64,000 bases of DNA from Streptomyces galbus (GTDB lineage: Bacteria; Actinomycetota; Actinomycetes; Streptomycetales; Streptomycetaceae), in contig NZ_SZPR01000010.1 of assembly GCF_005280195.1 (NCBI RefSeq), forward strand, positions 62,001 to 126,000, in the 5' to 3' direction. Below the pieces are notes generated by a model, which saw only the letters and a list, made by a program, of their open reading frames with translations, was not told where the DNA came from and made no database searches. Shown here piece by piece: positions 1 through 8,648 of the stretch (positions within the stretch are counted from its first letter, which is position 1; every line of letters begins with the position of its first letter). The position numbers were made by a program, and so were the translations under genes.

Positions 1-1382
1 CGGTCGTGGACCGCACCGCGCTGTGGACCGTCACCGAGTGGATCGACGGCCGGCCGCTGGGCCAGCTCATGGAGCAGAAGGGGGCCTTCCACCCGGTCCG
101 GGCGGCGGCCGTCGGGCTGGAGGTCCTCGAGGTGCTGGAGGCCGCCCACGCGCAGGGCATCACCCACGGCGAGCTGAGCCCCGGTCAGGTGTTCGTGCGG
201 GACCGGGGTCCCGTGGTGCTGACCGGTTTCGGCCTCGCCGGGGCGGGCCTCGTGCCGCGCGTCGCCGCCCCGTCGTACGCCTCCCCCGAGCAGGCCCGCG
301 ACGAGCGGATCGGGCCCGCCGCCGACCTGTGGGCGCTGGGCGCGATGCTCTACGCGATGGTCGAGGGCCGGCCGCCGTACCGGGACCGGGACCGGCCCGA
401 GGCGACGCTGCGGGGTGTCGACCGGCTGCCGTTGCGCACCCCGCTGCGCGCGGGACCGCTCGGCCCGACGGTGCAGGGCCTGCTGCGCAAGGACTCCCGG
501 GAGCGGCCGAACCGGGCCGAGGTCCGCACGGCGCTGGCCCGCGTCCTGGACGCCGAACCGCACGCCCTGTGCGCGCACGGGCTGCGGCGCGCGTACGTCG
601 CCGCGCGCCGCGCGGGCCCGCACCACCGCGGCGGCCGGGCCATGGCGCTGGGCACCGCGCTGGCCGTCCTGACCGTGGCGGTGGCCGCGCTGGCCGTGAC
701 GCGGCAGGTGCCGGGCACCGACGACGGGGCGTCCGACAGCGGCCCGGACCGGGCGTCGGCCTCGGCGCCCCCCGCCCCGGCCCCGTCCCCCTCCGCTGCG
801 GAGCCCTCCGCGCCGGAGCCGTCCGCGTCGCCCACGCCTACGCCGTCGTCGGGGGCGCCCGGGTCCACCCGGCCGACCCCGGCACCCCCGGGCGGCGCAC
901 CCTCGGACGGCGCCCTCCCGGCCGGCTTCACGCTGTACCGCGCTCCCGAGGGCTTCTCCGTCGCGCTGCCCGACGGCTGGCGGCGCCTGGACACCACGCG
1001 CCAGGCCGGGCTCGCCTACCGGGTCACCTTCGGCGCGCGGGACGATCCGCGCACGCTCGCGGTCACCTACAGCGAGCGCGTCGGACCGGACCCGGTCGCG
1101 GTGTGGCGCGACGACGTCGAGCCCGGGCTCCGGCAGCTCGCCGGGTTCCGGCGCGTCGGGGAGATCCGGGCGACGACGTACCAGGGCTACCGGGCCGCCG
1201 ACATGGAGTGGCTCTCGGACGCCTACGGCACCCGGGTGCGCACGTTCGGCCGGGGGTTCCTGCTCGGCGGGCACCGCGGCTTCTCGCTGCGCTGGACCAC
1301 GCCCGCCGCCGACTGGGACCGGGCGGCGAACGAGCGGGCGCTGGCCACCGCCCTGAGGACGTTCCGGCCGGGCGGCACCTGA
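1..1382 (+). CDS. Membrane protein with degenerate Ser/Thr kinase domain (pseudokinase), 5' end outside window
   Basis: The frame is open from the first bases and the visible part begins in the middle of a protein kinase fold (VTEWIDG hinge), so the N-lobe and start codon lie upstream. The catalytic loop reads HGELSPGQ where active kinases have HRDLKPxN, and the DFG motif is GFG, so catalytic Asp, Lys, Asn and the metal-binding Asp are all replaced. APE survives as SPE. After the C-lobe (about residue 190 of the visible part) comes one membrane helix near 213-235, a Pro/Ser/Ala-rich linker of about 70 residues, and a C-terminal domain of about 150 residues with a GFSVALPDGW motif, probably outside the cell. 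Inference: a phosphorylation-dead sensor or scaffold. The possibility that the lost N-lobe also lacks the ATP-binding Lys cannot be checked here. Confidence 0.85.
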   Translation, partial: VVDRTALWTVTEWIDGRPLGQLMEQKGAFHPVRAAAVGLEVLEVLEAAHAQGITHGELSPGQVFVRDRGPVVLTGFGLAGAGLVPRVAAPSYASPEQARDERIGPAADLWALGAMLYAMVEGRPPYRDRDRPEATLRGVDRLPLRTPLRAGPLGPTVQGLLRKDSRERPNRAEVRTALARVLDAEPHALCAHGLRRAYVAARRAGPHHRGGRAMALGTALAVLTVAVAALAVTRQVPGTDDGASDSGPDRASASAPPAPAPSPSAAEPSAPEPSASPTPTPSSGAPGSTRPTPAPPGGAPSDGALPAGFTLYRAPEGFSVALPDGWRRLDTTRQAGLAYRVTFGARDDPRTLAVTYSERVGPDPVAVWRDDVEPGLRQLAGFRRVGEIRATTYQGYRAADMEWLSDAYGTRVRTFGRGFLLGGHRGFSLRWTTPAADWDRAANERALATALRTFRPGGT

Positions 1383-1402
1383 GAGCGGCCGCGGCCCCGC
1401 CC

Positions 1403-2830
1403 TCAGTTCGGCGCGCGCAGCCGGTGCAGGGACGGGCCGTGCAGCGGGGTGGTGTCCCAGCGGGCGCCGAGCGCGCGGTCGGACAGGGTGCAGGTCACGC
1501 GCAGCCGGTGCGGGGTCTCCAGGAACACGACGTCCACGGCGAGGCGGTCGCCGTCGCTCCAGCCGCCGCTGACCGCGAGGGGCAGCGGTGTCTCGGTCAC
1601 CGACCAGCCGCCGGACCCGGGCCGCAGTTCCAGCGGCCGGCCGGCCTCGGTGAGCGTCACCGTCCAGCCGTCCGGCCCGGGGGCGACCACGGCGCCGGTC
1701 AGGCCGGGCACGTCGGCGCACCCGCCGTCGCCCGGGGTGAACGCGGCGCCCGACCAGGCGTCGGCCCGCTCCGGCGGTGCCGGCTTCCCGGGCACCGCCG
1801 GCAGGGCGAGTCGGTGCAGGCGCTCGGTCAGGGCGGCCTCGGCGTCCTCGCGCCCGGTGACGGGGGCGGGCCGGAAGGCGGGCAGCAGGTGGTCCCAGAC
1901 CAGGCGCAGCAGGCCCTGCGTGTCGACGGCCGCCGCGGTCAGCGCGACCACGGCGTCGTGCTCGGGCAGCACCAGGGCGAACTGGCCGTAGGCGCCGTCG
2001 GCACGGTAGCCGTGCCGGGAGCGCCAGAACTGGAAGCCGTAGCCCAGGTCCCAGTCCTGCCGGTCGCCGTCGTCCATCGCCCCGGCCGTCGCGATGTGCT
2101 CCCGCGTCGCCTCGGCGATCCACTGTTCCGACAGCAGCCGCCGTCCCCGCCACTCCCCGCGGTTCAGGTGGAGCAGGCCCAGCCGGGCGAGCGCGTCGGT
2201 CGGGGCGTGCAGGCCGCTGAAGCCCAGCTCGCGGCCGGAGCGGTCGCGCAGCCAGGCGACGTCGCCGATGCCCAGCGGGTCGAGCAGGCGGGGACGCAGG
2301 TAGGCGGTCAGCGACTGTCCGGCGACGCGCTGGACGATCGCGGCGAGCGCGTAGGTGGCGGGCTGGTTGTAGGCGAACACGGTGCCGGGGTCCTGGTCGG
2401 GCGGCAGCAGCAGGAAGCCGCGCACGAGGTTCCCGGGGTCCAGGGCGCGGGCCCGGTCCAGGGTCTCGCCGGTGTGCCCGCTCGCCATCGCCGCCACGTG
2501 CCGGACGCGCAGCGCGCGGCTGCGCGGGTCGGTGATCTCGGCGTCGAGTTCCGGGAAGTACGACAGGACCGGGTCGTCGAGGCGGACCAGGCCCTCGTCG
2601 ACGGCGAGGCCGGCGGCCGTGGCGGTGAAGCTCTTGCTGACGGAGTACAACAGGTGCCGGCGCTCCGGTGTGTACGGGGCCCACCAGCCGGCGGCGACGA
2701 GGTGCCCGTGGCGCAGGACCATCAGGCTGTGCGGCTCGATGCCGGGGGCCGTCTCGACGGCGTCGAGGAAGGCGAGGACACCGGAGGCGTCGACGCCCTG
2801 CGCGCCGGGGGTGCTCTGGGGCAGTGTCAT
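1403..2830 (-). CDS. Serine hydrolase of the beta-lactamase / class C penicillin-binding fold
   Basis: 475 residues. The SxxK motif is SVSK near residue 80, with the nucleophilic Ser and general-base Lys; a YNQ triad near 145 matches the Tyr-x-Asn motif, and an RADGAYGQF segment sits where the third motif (HxG/KxG) is expected. The fold domain covers roughly residues 15-330, followed by about 140 residues of beta-rich C-terminal domain as seen in esterase EstB/D-aminopeptidase type members. No signal peptide is visible, so it is probably cytosolic. The ATG at 2830 is chosen over a GTG six bases upstream because GAGG lies eight bases before it. Substrate unknown: esterase, amidase or lactamase activity are all possible. 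It is divergently arranged with the F420-type oxidoreductase and converges on the upstream pseudokinase gene. Confidence 0.85.
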   Translation of the reverse strand: MTLPQSTPGAQGVDASGVLAFLDAVETAPGIEPHSLMVLRHGHLVAAGWWAPYTPERRHLLYSVSKSFTATAAGLAVDEGLVRLDDPVLSYFPELDAEITDPRSRALRVRHVAAMASGHTGETLDRARALDPGNLVRGFLLLPPDQDPGTVFAYNQPATYALAAIVQRVAGQSLTAYLRPRLLDPLGIGDVAWLRDRSGRELGFSGLHAPTDALARLGLLHLNRGEWRGRRLLSEQWIAEATREHIATAGAMDDGDRQDWDLGYGFQFWRSRHGYRADGAYGQFALVLPEHDAVVALTAAAVDTQGLLRLVWDHLLPAFRPAPVTGREDAEAALTERLHRLALPAVPGKPAPPERADAWSGAAFTPGDGGCADVPGLTGAVVAPGPDGWTVTLTEAGRPLELRPGSGGWSVTETPLPLAVSGGWSDGDRLAVDVVFLETPHRLRVTCTLSDRALGARWDTTPLHGPSLHRLRAPN

Positions 2831-2946
2831 GCCCACATCCTCACGCGGACGGCGGGCCGGGTTCGAGGGTGGCGCCGTGTGAGATGCGACGGATCCGCAC
2901 CGGGCCGGGCCGTTTTCCCCCGCCCCGGTCCGGGGACTCGGGCCCC

Positions 2947-3918
2947 ATGGTGCGAATCGGATACACGATGATGACCGAGCAGGCGGGCCCCCGTGAGCTC
3001 GTCGGGCACGTGGTGCGGGCCGAGGAGGTCGGCTACGACTTCTCGGTGACCTCGGACCACTACTTCCCGTGGCTGCGCGCGCAGGGCCACGCGCCGTACG
3101 CCTGGAGCGTCCTCGGGGCCGCGGCGCAGGCGACCACGCGGATCCCGCTGATGACCTACGTGACGTGTCCGAGCGTCCGCTACCACCCGGCCGTGGTCGC
3201 GCAGAAGGCGGCGACCATGCAGCTGCTGTCCGGCGGCCGGTTCCGGCTGGGCCTCGGCTCCGGGGAGAACCTCAACGAGCACGTGGTGGGCGGCGGCTGG
3301 CCGGCCGTGGACGTGCGGCACGAGATGCTCGAGGAGGCCGTGGAGATCATCCAGGCGCTCTTCAAGGGCGGCCATGTGACGCGGCACGGCACCCACTTCG
3401 ACGTGGAGTCGGCCCGGCTGTGGGACCTGCCGGACGAGCCGCCGCCCATCGGGATCGCGGTCTCCGGTGAGCAGTCCTGCCGGCTGGCCGGGCGCTTCGC
3501 GGACCTGGTCATCGCCACCGAGCCCAAGGCGGGGCTGCTGGAGGCGTTCGACCGGCACGGCGGCGCGGGCAAGCCGCGGGTGGGCCAGCTCCCGGTGTGC
3601 TACGACACCGACCGGGACACGGCCGTGAAGCGGGCGCACGCGCAGTTCCGCTGGTTCGGCAGCGGCTGGAAGGTGAACGCCGAGCTGCCGCACCCGGACT
3701 CGTTCGAGGCGGCCACGCAGTTCGTGACGCCCGACGACGTCGCGGCGTCGATCCCGTGCGGCGACGACCCCGACGCATTCGTGGAGGCCGTACGGCCCTA
3801 TGTGGAGGCCGGGTTCGACGAGGTCGCGCTGGTGCAGATCGGCGGGGACGCGCAGGAGCCGTTCCTGGACTGGTCGGAGAAGACCCTGCTGCCCGCGCTG
3901 CGTGAGGCGTTCGGCTGA
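2947..3918 (+). CDS. LLM-class F420-dependent oxidoreductase (glucose-6-phosphate dehydrogenase-like subgroup)
   Basis: 323 residues with a luciferase-like TIM barrel. The N-terminal GYTMMTEQAGP, the TSDHYFPW segment and the LGSGENLNEH motif are typical of the F420-dependent TIGR03557/FGD-like branch rather than the FMN branch. It probably transfers hydride between reduced F420 and a small substrate that cannot be named from sequence. The start ATG at 2947 gives an N-terminus (MVRIGYT) that begins directly in the first strand; a longer frame upstream is antisense overlap with the neighbour. It is monocistronic, divergent from the serine hydrolase with about 116 bases between them for both promoters. 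Confidence 0.88.
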   Translation: MVRIGYTMMTEQAGPRELVGHVVRAEEVGYDFSVTSDHYFPWLRAQGHAPYAWSVLGAAAQATTRIPLMTYVTCPSVRYHPAVVAQKAATMQLLSGGRFRLGLGSGENLNEHVVGGGWPAVDVRHEMLEEAVEIIQALFKGGHVTRHGTHFDVESARLWDLPDEPPPIGIAVSGEQSCRLAGRFADLVIATEPKAGLLEAFDRHGGAGKPRVGQLPVCYDTDRDTAVKRAHAQFRWFGSGWKVNAELPHPDSFEAATQFVTPDDVAASIPCGDDPDAFVEAVRPYVEAGFDEVALVQIGGDAQEPFLDWSEKTLLPALREAFG

Positions 3919-4039
3919 GGGACGGCCGGGCACGGGGAGTGCGGCGGCGGGCGCCGGCTGAGTAGCCGTACTCATGCCGCCGCCGCGCCGCCGCGGCCAC
4001 GATGAAGGCTCCGAAGCAACGGCCGACAAGGAGCCCTCG

Positions 4040-4669
4040 ATGTCCCTCGTGCTCGCCGCCCCGCGCCGCGTCCTGCCCGCCCTCTCGGCGGCCGTGGTCG
4101 TCGCCGGACTGGCCCTGTCGGCCCGGCACGCCTACGACCCCACCACCTGGCTGCTGGAGACGGTGTGGGCGCTGGTCGGGCTGCCGCTGGTGGTGCTGAC
4201 CTGGCGGCGGTTCCCGCTCACCGGGCTGCTGTGCGGGCTGCTCGCGGCCCACGCGCTGGTGCTGGCCCTGGGCGGGCACTACACCTACGCGCGCGTGCCG
4301 CTCGGCGACTGGGTGCGCGACACCTTCGGCCTGGCCCGCAACCCGTACGACCGCTTCGGGCACCTCATGCAGGGCTTCGTGCCCGCGATCCTGGTGCGGG
4401 AGCTGCTCAGCCGTACCTCTCCCCTGCGCGGCAGCCGCTGGCTGGCGCCCCTGACGGTGTGCGCCTGCCTGGCCTTCAGCGCCCTGTTCGAGATGTTCGA
4501 GTGGGCGGCCGCAGTGATCGGCGGACAGGCCGCCGACGCGTTCCTCGCCACCCAGGGCGATGTGTGGGACACGCAGTGGGACATGTTCTGCGCGCTGATC
4601 GGCGCCACCGTCTCGGTGCTGGTCCTCGGGCGGCTCCACGACCGCCAGCTCGCGGCGCTGGACCGCTGA
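4040..4669 (+). CDS. DUF2238 (YjdF-like) integral membrane protein
   Basis: 209 residues with about six predicted membrane helices. The conserved DUF2238 features are visible: NPYDRFGHLMQGF near residue 107 and FEMFEWAAA near 150, followed by QGDVWDTQWDM. The Asp/His/Glu/Trp-rich loop motifs suggest a buried catalytic or metal site, but no function is established for the family. The ATG at 4040 is preferred because AAGGAG lies seven bases upstream and the hydrophobic helix starts soon after. It converges on the next gene through a perfect hairpin at 4674-4708. Confidence 0.88.
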   Translation: MSLVLAAPRRVLPALSAAVVVAGLALSARHAYDPTTWLLETVWALVGLPLVVLTWRRFPLTGLLCGLLAAHALVLALGGHYTYARVPLGDWVRDTFGLARNPYDRFGHLMQGFVPAILVRELLSRTSPLRGSRWLAPLTVCACLAFSALFEMFEWAAAVIGGQAADAFLATQGDVWDTQWDMFCALIGATVSVLVLGRLHDRQLAALDR

Positions 4670-4673
4670 CCGC

Positions 4674-4708
4674 GTCGCCGCCGCGTCCGCGCCGGACGCG
4701 GCGGCGAC
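4674..4708. terminator. Bidirectional hairpin terminator between convergent genes
   Basis: Perfect 16-bp inverted repeat (4674-4689 with 4693-4708) and a 3-base loop, five bases after the DUF2238 stop and just beyond the DUF6328 stop. There is no U-tract, as is common in Streptomyces. It serves both genes. Confidence 0.85.
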
Positions 4709-4714
4709 GGCGGG

Positions 4715-5212
4715 TCACTGCGAGGTGTAGCGGCGCCGGGTCCACAGCGGCAGGATGAACCAGCACAGGCCGTACCACGCGACCACGGCGGCCACCAGGT
4801 ACGGCACGAAGGCGTCGTGGGTGGCGACGCGCAGGATGAGCAGCAGCGAGGCGGTCATGGTGGCCAGCAGCAGGACCAGGCCGACCACGGTCAGCCGGGA
4901 CGCCCACTGCACCGCCTGCGGCTTGACCCGGCGGCCGGAGACCAGGCGGTGCAGGGAGACCGGGCCGATGAGGGCGCCGGTCGCACAGGCGCCGAGGACC
5001 ACGGTGACGATGTAGATGACCTGGTCCACGTCCTCCAGGCGGGCGTAGCGCGGGGTGAACACGACGGTCAGCAGGAAGCCGAAGAGGATCTGCACACCGG
5101 TCTGGGCGACGCGGATCTCCTGGATCAGCTCGCCCCACATCCGGTCGGCGCGCTCCTCCTCGGTCTCGTTGCGCCCTCTTCTTCGTTCGGCGTCGTCGCC
5201 TATGACCGCCAC
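4715..5212 (-). CDS. DUF6328-like small membrane protein
   Basis: 165 residues. The first 35 residues are charged (RNETEEERADRMW), then four hydrophobic segments run near 40-52, 66-86, 105-125 and 135-155, so it is a four-helix inner-membrane protein. The pattern of RVAQTGVQILFGFLL followed by VFTPRYARL is characteristic of the DUF6328 family of actinobacteria, whose function is not known. A GTG start is used with a weak ribosome site. It appears monocistronic. Confidence 0.8.
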   Translation of the reverse strand: MAVIGDDAERRRGRNETEEERADRMWGELIQEIRVAQTGVQILFGFLLTVVFTPRYARLEDVDQVIYIVTVVLGACATGALIGPVSLHRLVSGRRVKPQAVQWASRLTVVGLVLLLATMTASLLLILRVATHDAFVPYLVAAVVAWYGLCWFILPLWTRRRYTSQ

Positions 5213-5295
5213 GGTCCGTCCTCCCCGGGTTCAGAGCCTGTTCGTCTGCCCTACCGCCTACCCCGTGGACGGCGATCTTCTCGCCGGTGGGCCGA

Positions 5296-5327
5296 CCGGC
5301 CCGCGGAAGGTCTCCTCCGCGGGCCGG
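5296..5327. terminator. Hairpin terminator of the MFS-TetR-AKR operon
   Basis: Stem of 12 bp (5296-5307 with 5316-5327), loop of 8 bases, lying 30 bases beyond the stop of the leftward aldo-keto reductase gene. It probably ends that operon. Confidence 0.75.
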
Positions 5328-5357
5328 CGGCCGTGCTCGGCGAACTCTCCGGGGCGG

Positions 5358-6341
5358 CTACCAGCGGCCCTCGACCTGGTCCTTGATGCGGCGCTCGTAC
5401 AGGTCCCGCACGGCGGCGAGCGTCTGTCCGGACAGCTCGGGCAGCCGGGCGGCAGCCGCGTTGGCGCGGGCCTGCTCGGGCGAACGGGCGCCGGGGATCA
5501 CCGTGGTGACCCCGGGCTGGTCGATGATCCACCGCAGGGCGAGCTGGGCGGGGGTGTAGCCCTCGGGGGCGAGGGAGGAGAACTCGACGGCGGCCTCGAC
5601 GCCGGTCTCGTAGTCGACGCCGGAGAAGGTCTCGCCCTGGTCGAAGGACTCGCCGTGCCGGTTGTAGGTGCGGTGGTCGTTCTCCGGGAAGACGGTGTCC
5701 TTGGTGTACTTGCCGGACAGCAGGCCGGAGGCCAGCGGCACCCGCGCGATGATGCCGACGCCGGCCGCGCGGGCCGCGGGGAGCACCTCGTACAGGGGCT
5801 TCATGCGGAACGGGTTGAGGATGATCTGCACGCTGGCGACGCCGGGCCGGGCGATCGCGGTCAGCGCCTCGGCGGTGGTCTCGACGCTGACCCCGTAGTG
5901 GGCGATGCGCTCCTCCTCGACGAGGGTGTCGAGGGCGTCGAAGACCTCGTCGGAGGAGTACACCGGGGTCGGCGGGCAGTGGAGCTGGACCAGGTCGATG
6001 CGGTCGACCCCGAGGTTGCGGCGGGAACGGTCGTTCCAGGCGCGGAAGTTGTCCAGCACGTAGTTCTCGGGGATCTGCTCGACGCGGCGGCCCATCTTGG
6101 TGGCCACCATCACGTGCAGGTCGGGGCGGCCGCTGAGGAACGCGGCGATGGTCTGCTCGCTGCGCCCGTCGCCGTAGACGTCGGCGGTGTCGAAGAAGGT
6201 CACCCCCGACTCGGCCGCCGCCTCCAGGACGGACAGGGCCGCCTTGTCGTCGACGTCGCCCCAGTCGGCGCCGAGCTGCCAGGTGCCGAGACCGACGACG
6301 GATGCATGCTGACCGGACCTGCCGAATGCGCGCTCTTCCAT
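5358..6341 (-). CDS. Aldo/keto reductase
   Basis: 327 residues forming a TIM barrel that reduces aldehydes or ketones with NADPH. The catalytic tetrad is visible: Asp and Tyr in DTADVYGDG (near 52-57), Lys in VATKMGRR (near 82), and His in LVQLHCPP (near 122). The C-terminal IPGARSPEQARANAAA motif is the NADP phosphate-binding site of the AKR family. The gene follows tetR after 12 bases and the MFS gene before that, so the three probably form one leftward operon under the paired operator at 8550-8602. A role in modifying the compound that the pump exports is possible but unproven. Confidence 0.9.
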   Translation of the reverse strand: MEERAFGRSGQHASVVGLGTWQLGADWGDVDDKAALSVLEAAAESGVTFFDTADVYGDGRSEQTIAAFLSGRPDLHVMVATKMGRRVEQIPENYVLDNFRAWNDRSRRNLGVDRIDLVQLHCPPTPVYSSDEVFDALDTLVEEERIAHYGVSVETTAEALTAIARPGVASVQIILNPFRMKPLYEVLPAARAAGVGIIARVPLASGLLSGKYTKDTVFPENDHRTYNRHGESFDQGETFSGVDYETGVEAAVEFSSLAPEGYTPAQLALRWIIDQPGVTTVIPGARSPEQARANAAAARLPELSGQTLAAVRDLYERRIKDQVEGRW

Positions 6342-6353
6342 GGCGCCAGTCTG

Positions 6354-7034
6354 TCACCCGCGGGGCGGCGGCGCGGCACCGGCCGGTCCGCCCGCGGGGT
6401 CGCCCGTGAGGTGGGCCTGCACCGTCGGGCCGTAGCGGTCGACGATCGCCTCGGTCGGCAGGGCGCGCAGCGCGTCGCCGCGGGCGAGGCCGTACATCAC
6501 GCCGAGACCGAGGACGGCGGCCACGGCGAGTTCGGCGCGTACGGCCGCGTCGGCGCCGTCGAGCCGGGCGGCGAGGCGCTCGGTGACCTGGGTGCGGAAG
6601 TTGGCGCGCAGGATGTCGCCCTGCTGGCCGTGGAGCGGGGCGAAGGCGATGCGCAGCAGCGGGTCGGCGCCGCGCTCGCGCTGGCTCGACACGACGTGCC
6701 GCACCATGTGCCGGCCGAGCTCCGCCACGGGCGCGTCCAGGAGCGCGTCGGCGTCGGTGTCGAACGACATCACCCGGGCGAACAGGGCGTCCTTGTTGCC
6801 GAAGTACTTCAGGACCAGCGGCGGGCTCACCCCGGCCCGCTCGGCGACCGCCTTGAGCGTGATGTCGGCGTGGGCGTGCCGGGCCAGGAGGTAGCGGGCG
6901 GCGCGCAGGATGGCCGCCTTGGTGGCCTCGGCGTCCCGGCGGCCGGCACCGGGAGGGGACGCGGGGGCCGGGGCGCCGGGCGCGGCGGGGTCGCCCTCTC
7001 GCGCGGTGGGGGGTGGAGTGCTCACGGCACTCAT
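6354..7034 (-). CDS. TetR/AcrR-family transcriptional regulator
   Basis: 226 residues. After a Pro/Ala-rich N-terminal tail of about 38 residues comes the TetR helix-turn-helix (ILRAARYLL...VAERAGVSPPLVLKYFGNKDALF, residues about 40-85), then a ligand-binding domain of about 120 residues with no recognised specificity. Its ATG overlaps the stop of the upstream MFS gene (ATGA at 7031-7034), indicating translational coupling. The natural model is a repressor of its own operon, binding the two GGTGAAT-N4-ATTCACC sites upstream of the pump and responding to a pump substrate. The target assignment is inference. Confidence 0.92.
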   Translation of the reverse strand: MSAVSTPPPTAREGDPAAPGAPAPASPPGAGRRDAEATKAAILRAARYLLARHAHADITLKAVAERAGVSPPLVLKYFGNKDALFARVMSFDTDADALLDAPVAELGRHMVRHVVSSQRERGADPLLRIAFAPLHGQQGDILRANFRTQVTERLAARLDGADAAVRAELAVAAVLGLGVMYGLARGDALRALPTEAIVDRYGPTVQAHLTGDPAGGPAGAAPPPRG

Positions 7035-8515
7035 GCTCCCTCCCGCGCCTGTTCCACGGCGGCCGGGGTGGCGCTCCGCCTGCCGCGGGTCTCCTCGGGC
7101 CGCGCGTCGCCGGGGATGGTCAGCGCCACCGCGGCGGCGACCAGGGCGACGGCGCCCGCGATGCCGAACGCGAGCAGGTAGCCGTGCAGGGTCGGCACCG
7201 GCAGTCCGCCGACGGGGCTGGTGTGGTGGACGAGCACCGCCGCGACGACGGCGCTGGACGCGGCCTGGCCGATGGTGCGCAGCAGCACGTTGACGCCGTT
7301 GGCGGAGGCGGTCTGACCGGCCGGGACGGCCTTGAGGATCAGGGACGGCAGGGCCGAGTAGGCCAGTGAGGTGCCCATGGCGACGACGGTCGCCCCGGCG
7401 ATGACCATCGCCAGGTCGCGGCTGTCGGCGATGCGCACCGCGTACCCGGCCGCGATGACGGCCGCGCCGAGCGCGAGGGTGACGCGGGGGCCGCGCGCCG
7501 CGGAGATGCGGGCGGACAGCGGGGCGAGCAGCAGCATGCACAGGCCGCTGGGCAGCAGGCACAGGCCGGTCTCCACGATGGACAGCCCGAGGCCGTACCC
7601 GCTGGCCTTCGGCGCCTGCACGAGCTGGGCCGTCGCCAGGGTGTTGGCGTAGAAGGCGAAGCCGGTGAACAGGGCGGCCAGGTGGGACAGGCCGACGCGC
7701 GGCCGGGACACCAGCCGCAGGTCCACCAGGGGCTGGGCGGCGCGCAGTTGCTGCCACGCCCACAGGGCGAGCACGACGACGGCCGCGACGACCAGGCCGA
7801 GGATCCGGGCGCTGGTCCAGCCCCACTGGCCGCCCTGGGACACGGCGAGGAGCAGGCAGATCAGTCCGGCGGCCAGCCCGAGGGCACCGGTGACGTCGAA
7901 GCGGCCGGGCTCGCGCACGGGCGACTCGGGCACCGCCCAGCGGATGAGGGCGACGCCGGAGGCGCCGAGCGCGGCGGTCATCCAGAACATCACGTGCCAG
8001 TTGCTGTACTGCACCACGACGGCCGCTGCGGGCAGTCCGAGAGCGGCGCCGATGCCTACGGTGGAGCTCATCATGGCGACGGCGGAGCCCCGGCGCTCGG
8101 GGGGCAGTTCGTCGCGCAGGATGCTGATGGACAGCGGGACGACGGAGGCGGCCGCGCCCTGCAGGGTGCGCGCGGCGATCAGCACGCCGATGTCCGAGGT
8201 GAGCGCGCAGGTGACCGAGCCGGCGGTCATCAGCGCGAAGGAGGCGAGCAGCACGCGCCGCTTGCCGTACATGTCGCCGGCGCGGCCGAGGACCGGGGTG
8301 AGGACCGCGGCCGACAGGAGCTGGGCGGTGACCATCCAGGAGACCGTCGCGGCCGTCGAACCGGTCAGTCTCGGCAGGTCCGGCAGCAGCGGCACGACGA
8401 CCGTCTGCATGACGGCCATGAGGGTGCCGCAGTAGGCCAGCACCGGGACGGTGAGCCGGGCGCGCAGCCCGCCGGCGTGGGCGGACGGGGCGGATATCGG
8501 GGCGGGCGACGCCAT
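7031..8515 (-). CDS. MFS drug/H+ antiporter (DHA2-type, 14 helices)
   Basis: 494 residues with about 14 hydrophobic segments. The motif after helix 2, LGRAGDMYGKRRVLL near residue 75, is motif A of the family, and the GAALGLPAAAVV segment near 145 fits motif C of antiporters. It should export a drug or metabolite in exchange for protons. The ATG at 8515 is chosen because GGAG lies five bases upstream and the first helix follows; a longer frame would run through the operator region. Its end overlaps tetR by four bases. Regulation by the neighbouring TetR protein is likely. Confidence 0.92.
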   Translation of the reverse strand: MASPAPISAPSAHAGGLRARLTVPVLAYCGTLMAVMQTVVVPLLPDLPRLTGSTAATVSWMVTAQLLSAAVLTPVLGRAGDMYGKRRVLLASFALMTAGSVTCALTSDIGVLIAARTLQGAAASVVPLSISILRDELPPERRGSAVAMMSSTVGIGAALGLPAAAVVVQYSNWHVMFWMTAALGASGVALIRWAVPESPVREPGRFDVTGALGLAAGLICLLLAVSQGGQWGWTSARILGLVVAAVVVLALWAWQQLRAAQPLVDLRLVSRPRVGLSHLAALFTGFAFYANTLATAQLVQAPKASGYGLGLSIVETGLCLLPSGLCMLLLAPLSARISAARGPRVTLALGAAVIAAGYAVRIADSRDLAMVIAGATVVAMGTSLAYSALPSLILKAVPAGQTASANGVNVLLRTIGQAASSAVVAAVLVHHTSPVGGLPVPTLHGYLLAFGIAGAVALVAAAVALTIPGDARPEETRGRRSATPAAVEQAREGA

Positions 8516-8549
8516 GCGCACTCCAGCGGCCGGGGCGAGAGGACCATCA

Positions 8550-8567
8550 GGTGAATGGTAATTCACC
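8550..8567. promoter_or_regulatory. Inverted-repeat operator, copy 1 (probable TetR site)
   Basis: GGTGAAT-GGTA-ATTCACC, perfect 7-bp arms around a 4-base spacer, 35 bases upstream of the MFS start. It is more AT-rich than its surroundings. It pairs with the second copy centred 35 bp away. Confidence 0.8.
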
Positions 8568-8584
8568 AGGGTTTTCACCTTATC

Positions 8585-8602
8585 GGTGAATCGCCATTCA
8601 CC
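8585..8602. promoter_or_regulatory. Inverted-repeat operator, copy 2 (probable TetR site)
   Basis: GGTGAAT-CGCC-ATTCACC, the same 7-bp arms as copy 1 with a different spacer. The sequence between the copies contains further half-site-like pieces (TTTTCACC, CGGTGAA). It lies between the MFS gene and the end of the FAD monooxygenase gene. Confidence 0.8.
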
Positions 8603-8648
8603 CAAGCGGCCGCAGGTGGCGGCCGGGGCCTCGGCCCGCGGGCCTCGG

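Noticed and set aside
5055..7181. 700-codon + strand open frame
   Set aside because: Antisense to aldo-keto reductase and TetR; translation is low complexity with no family motif.
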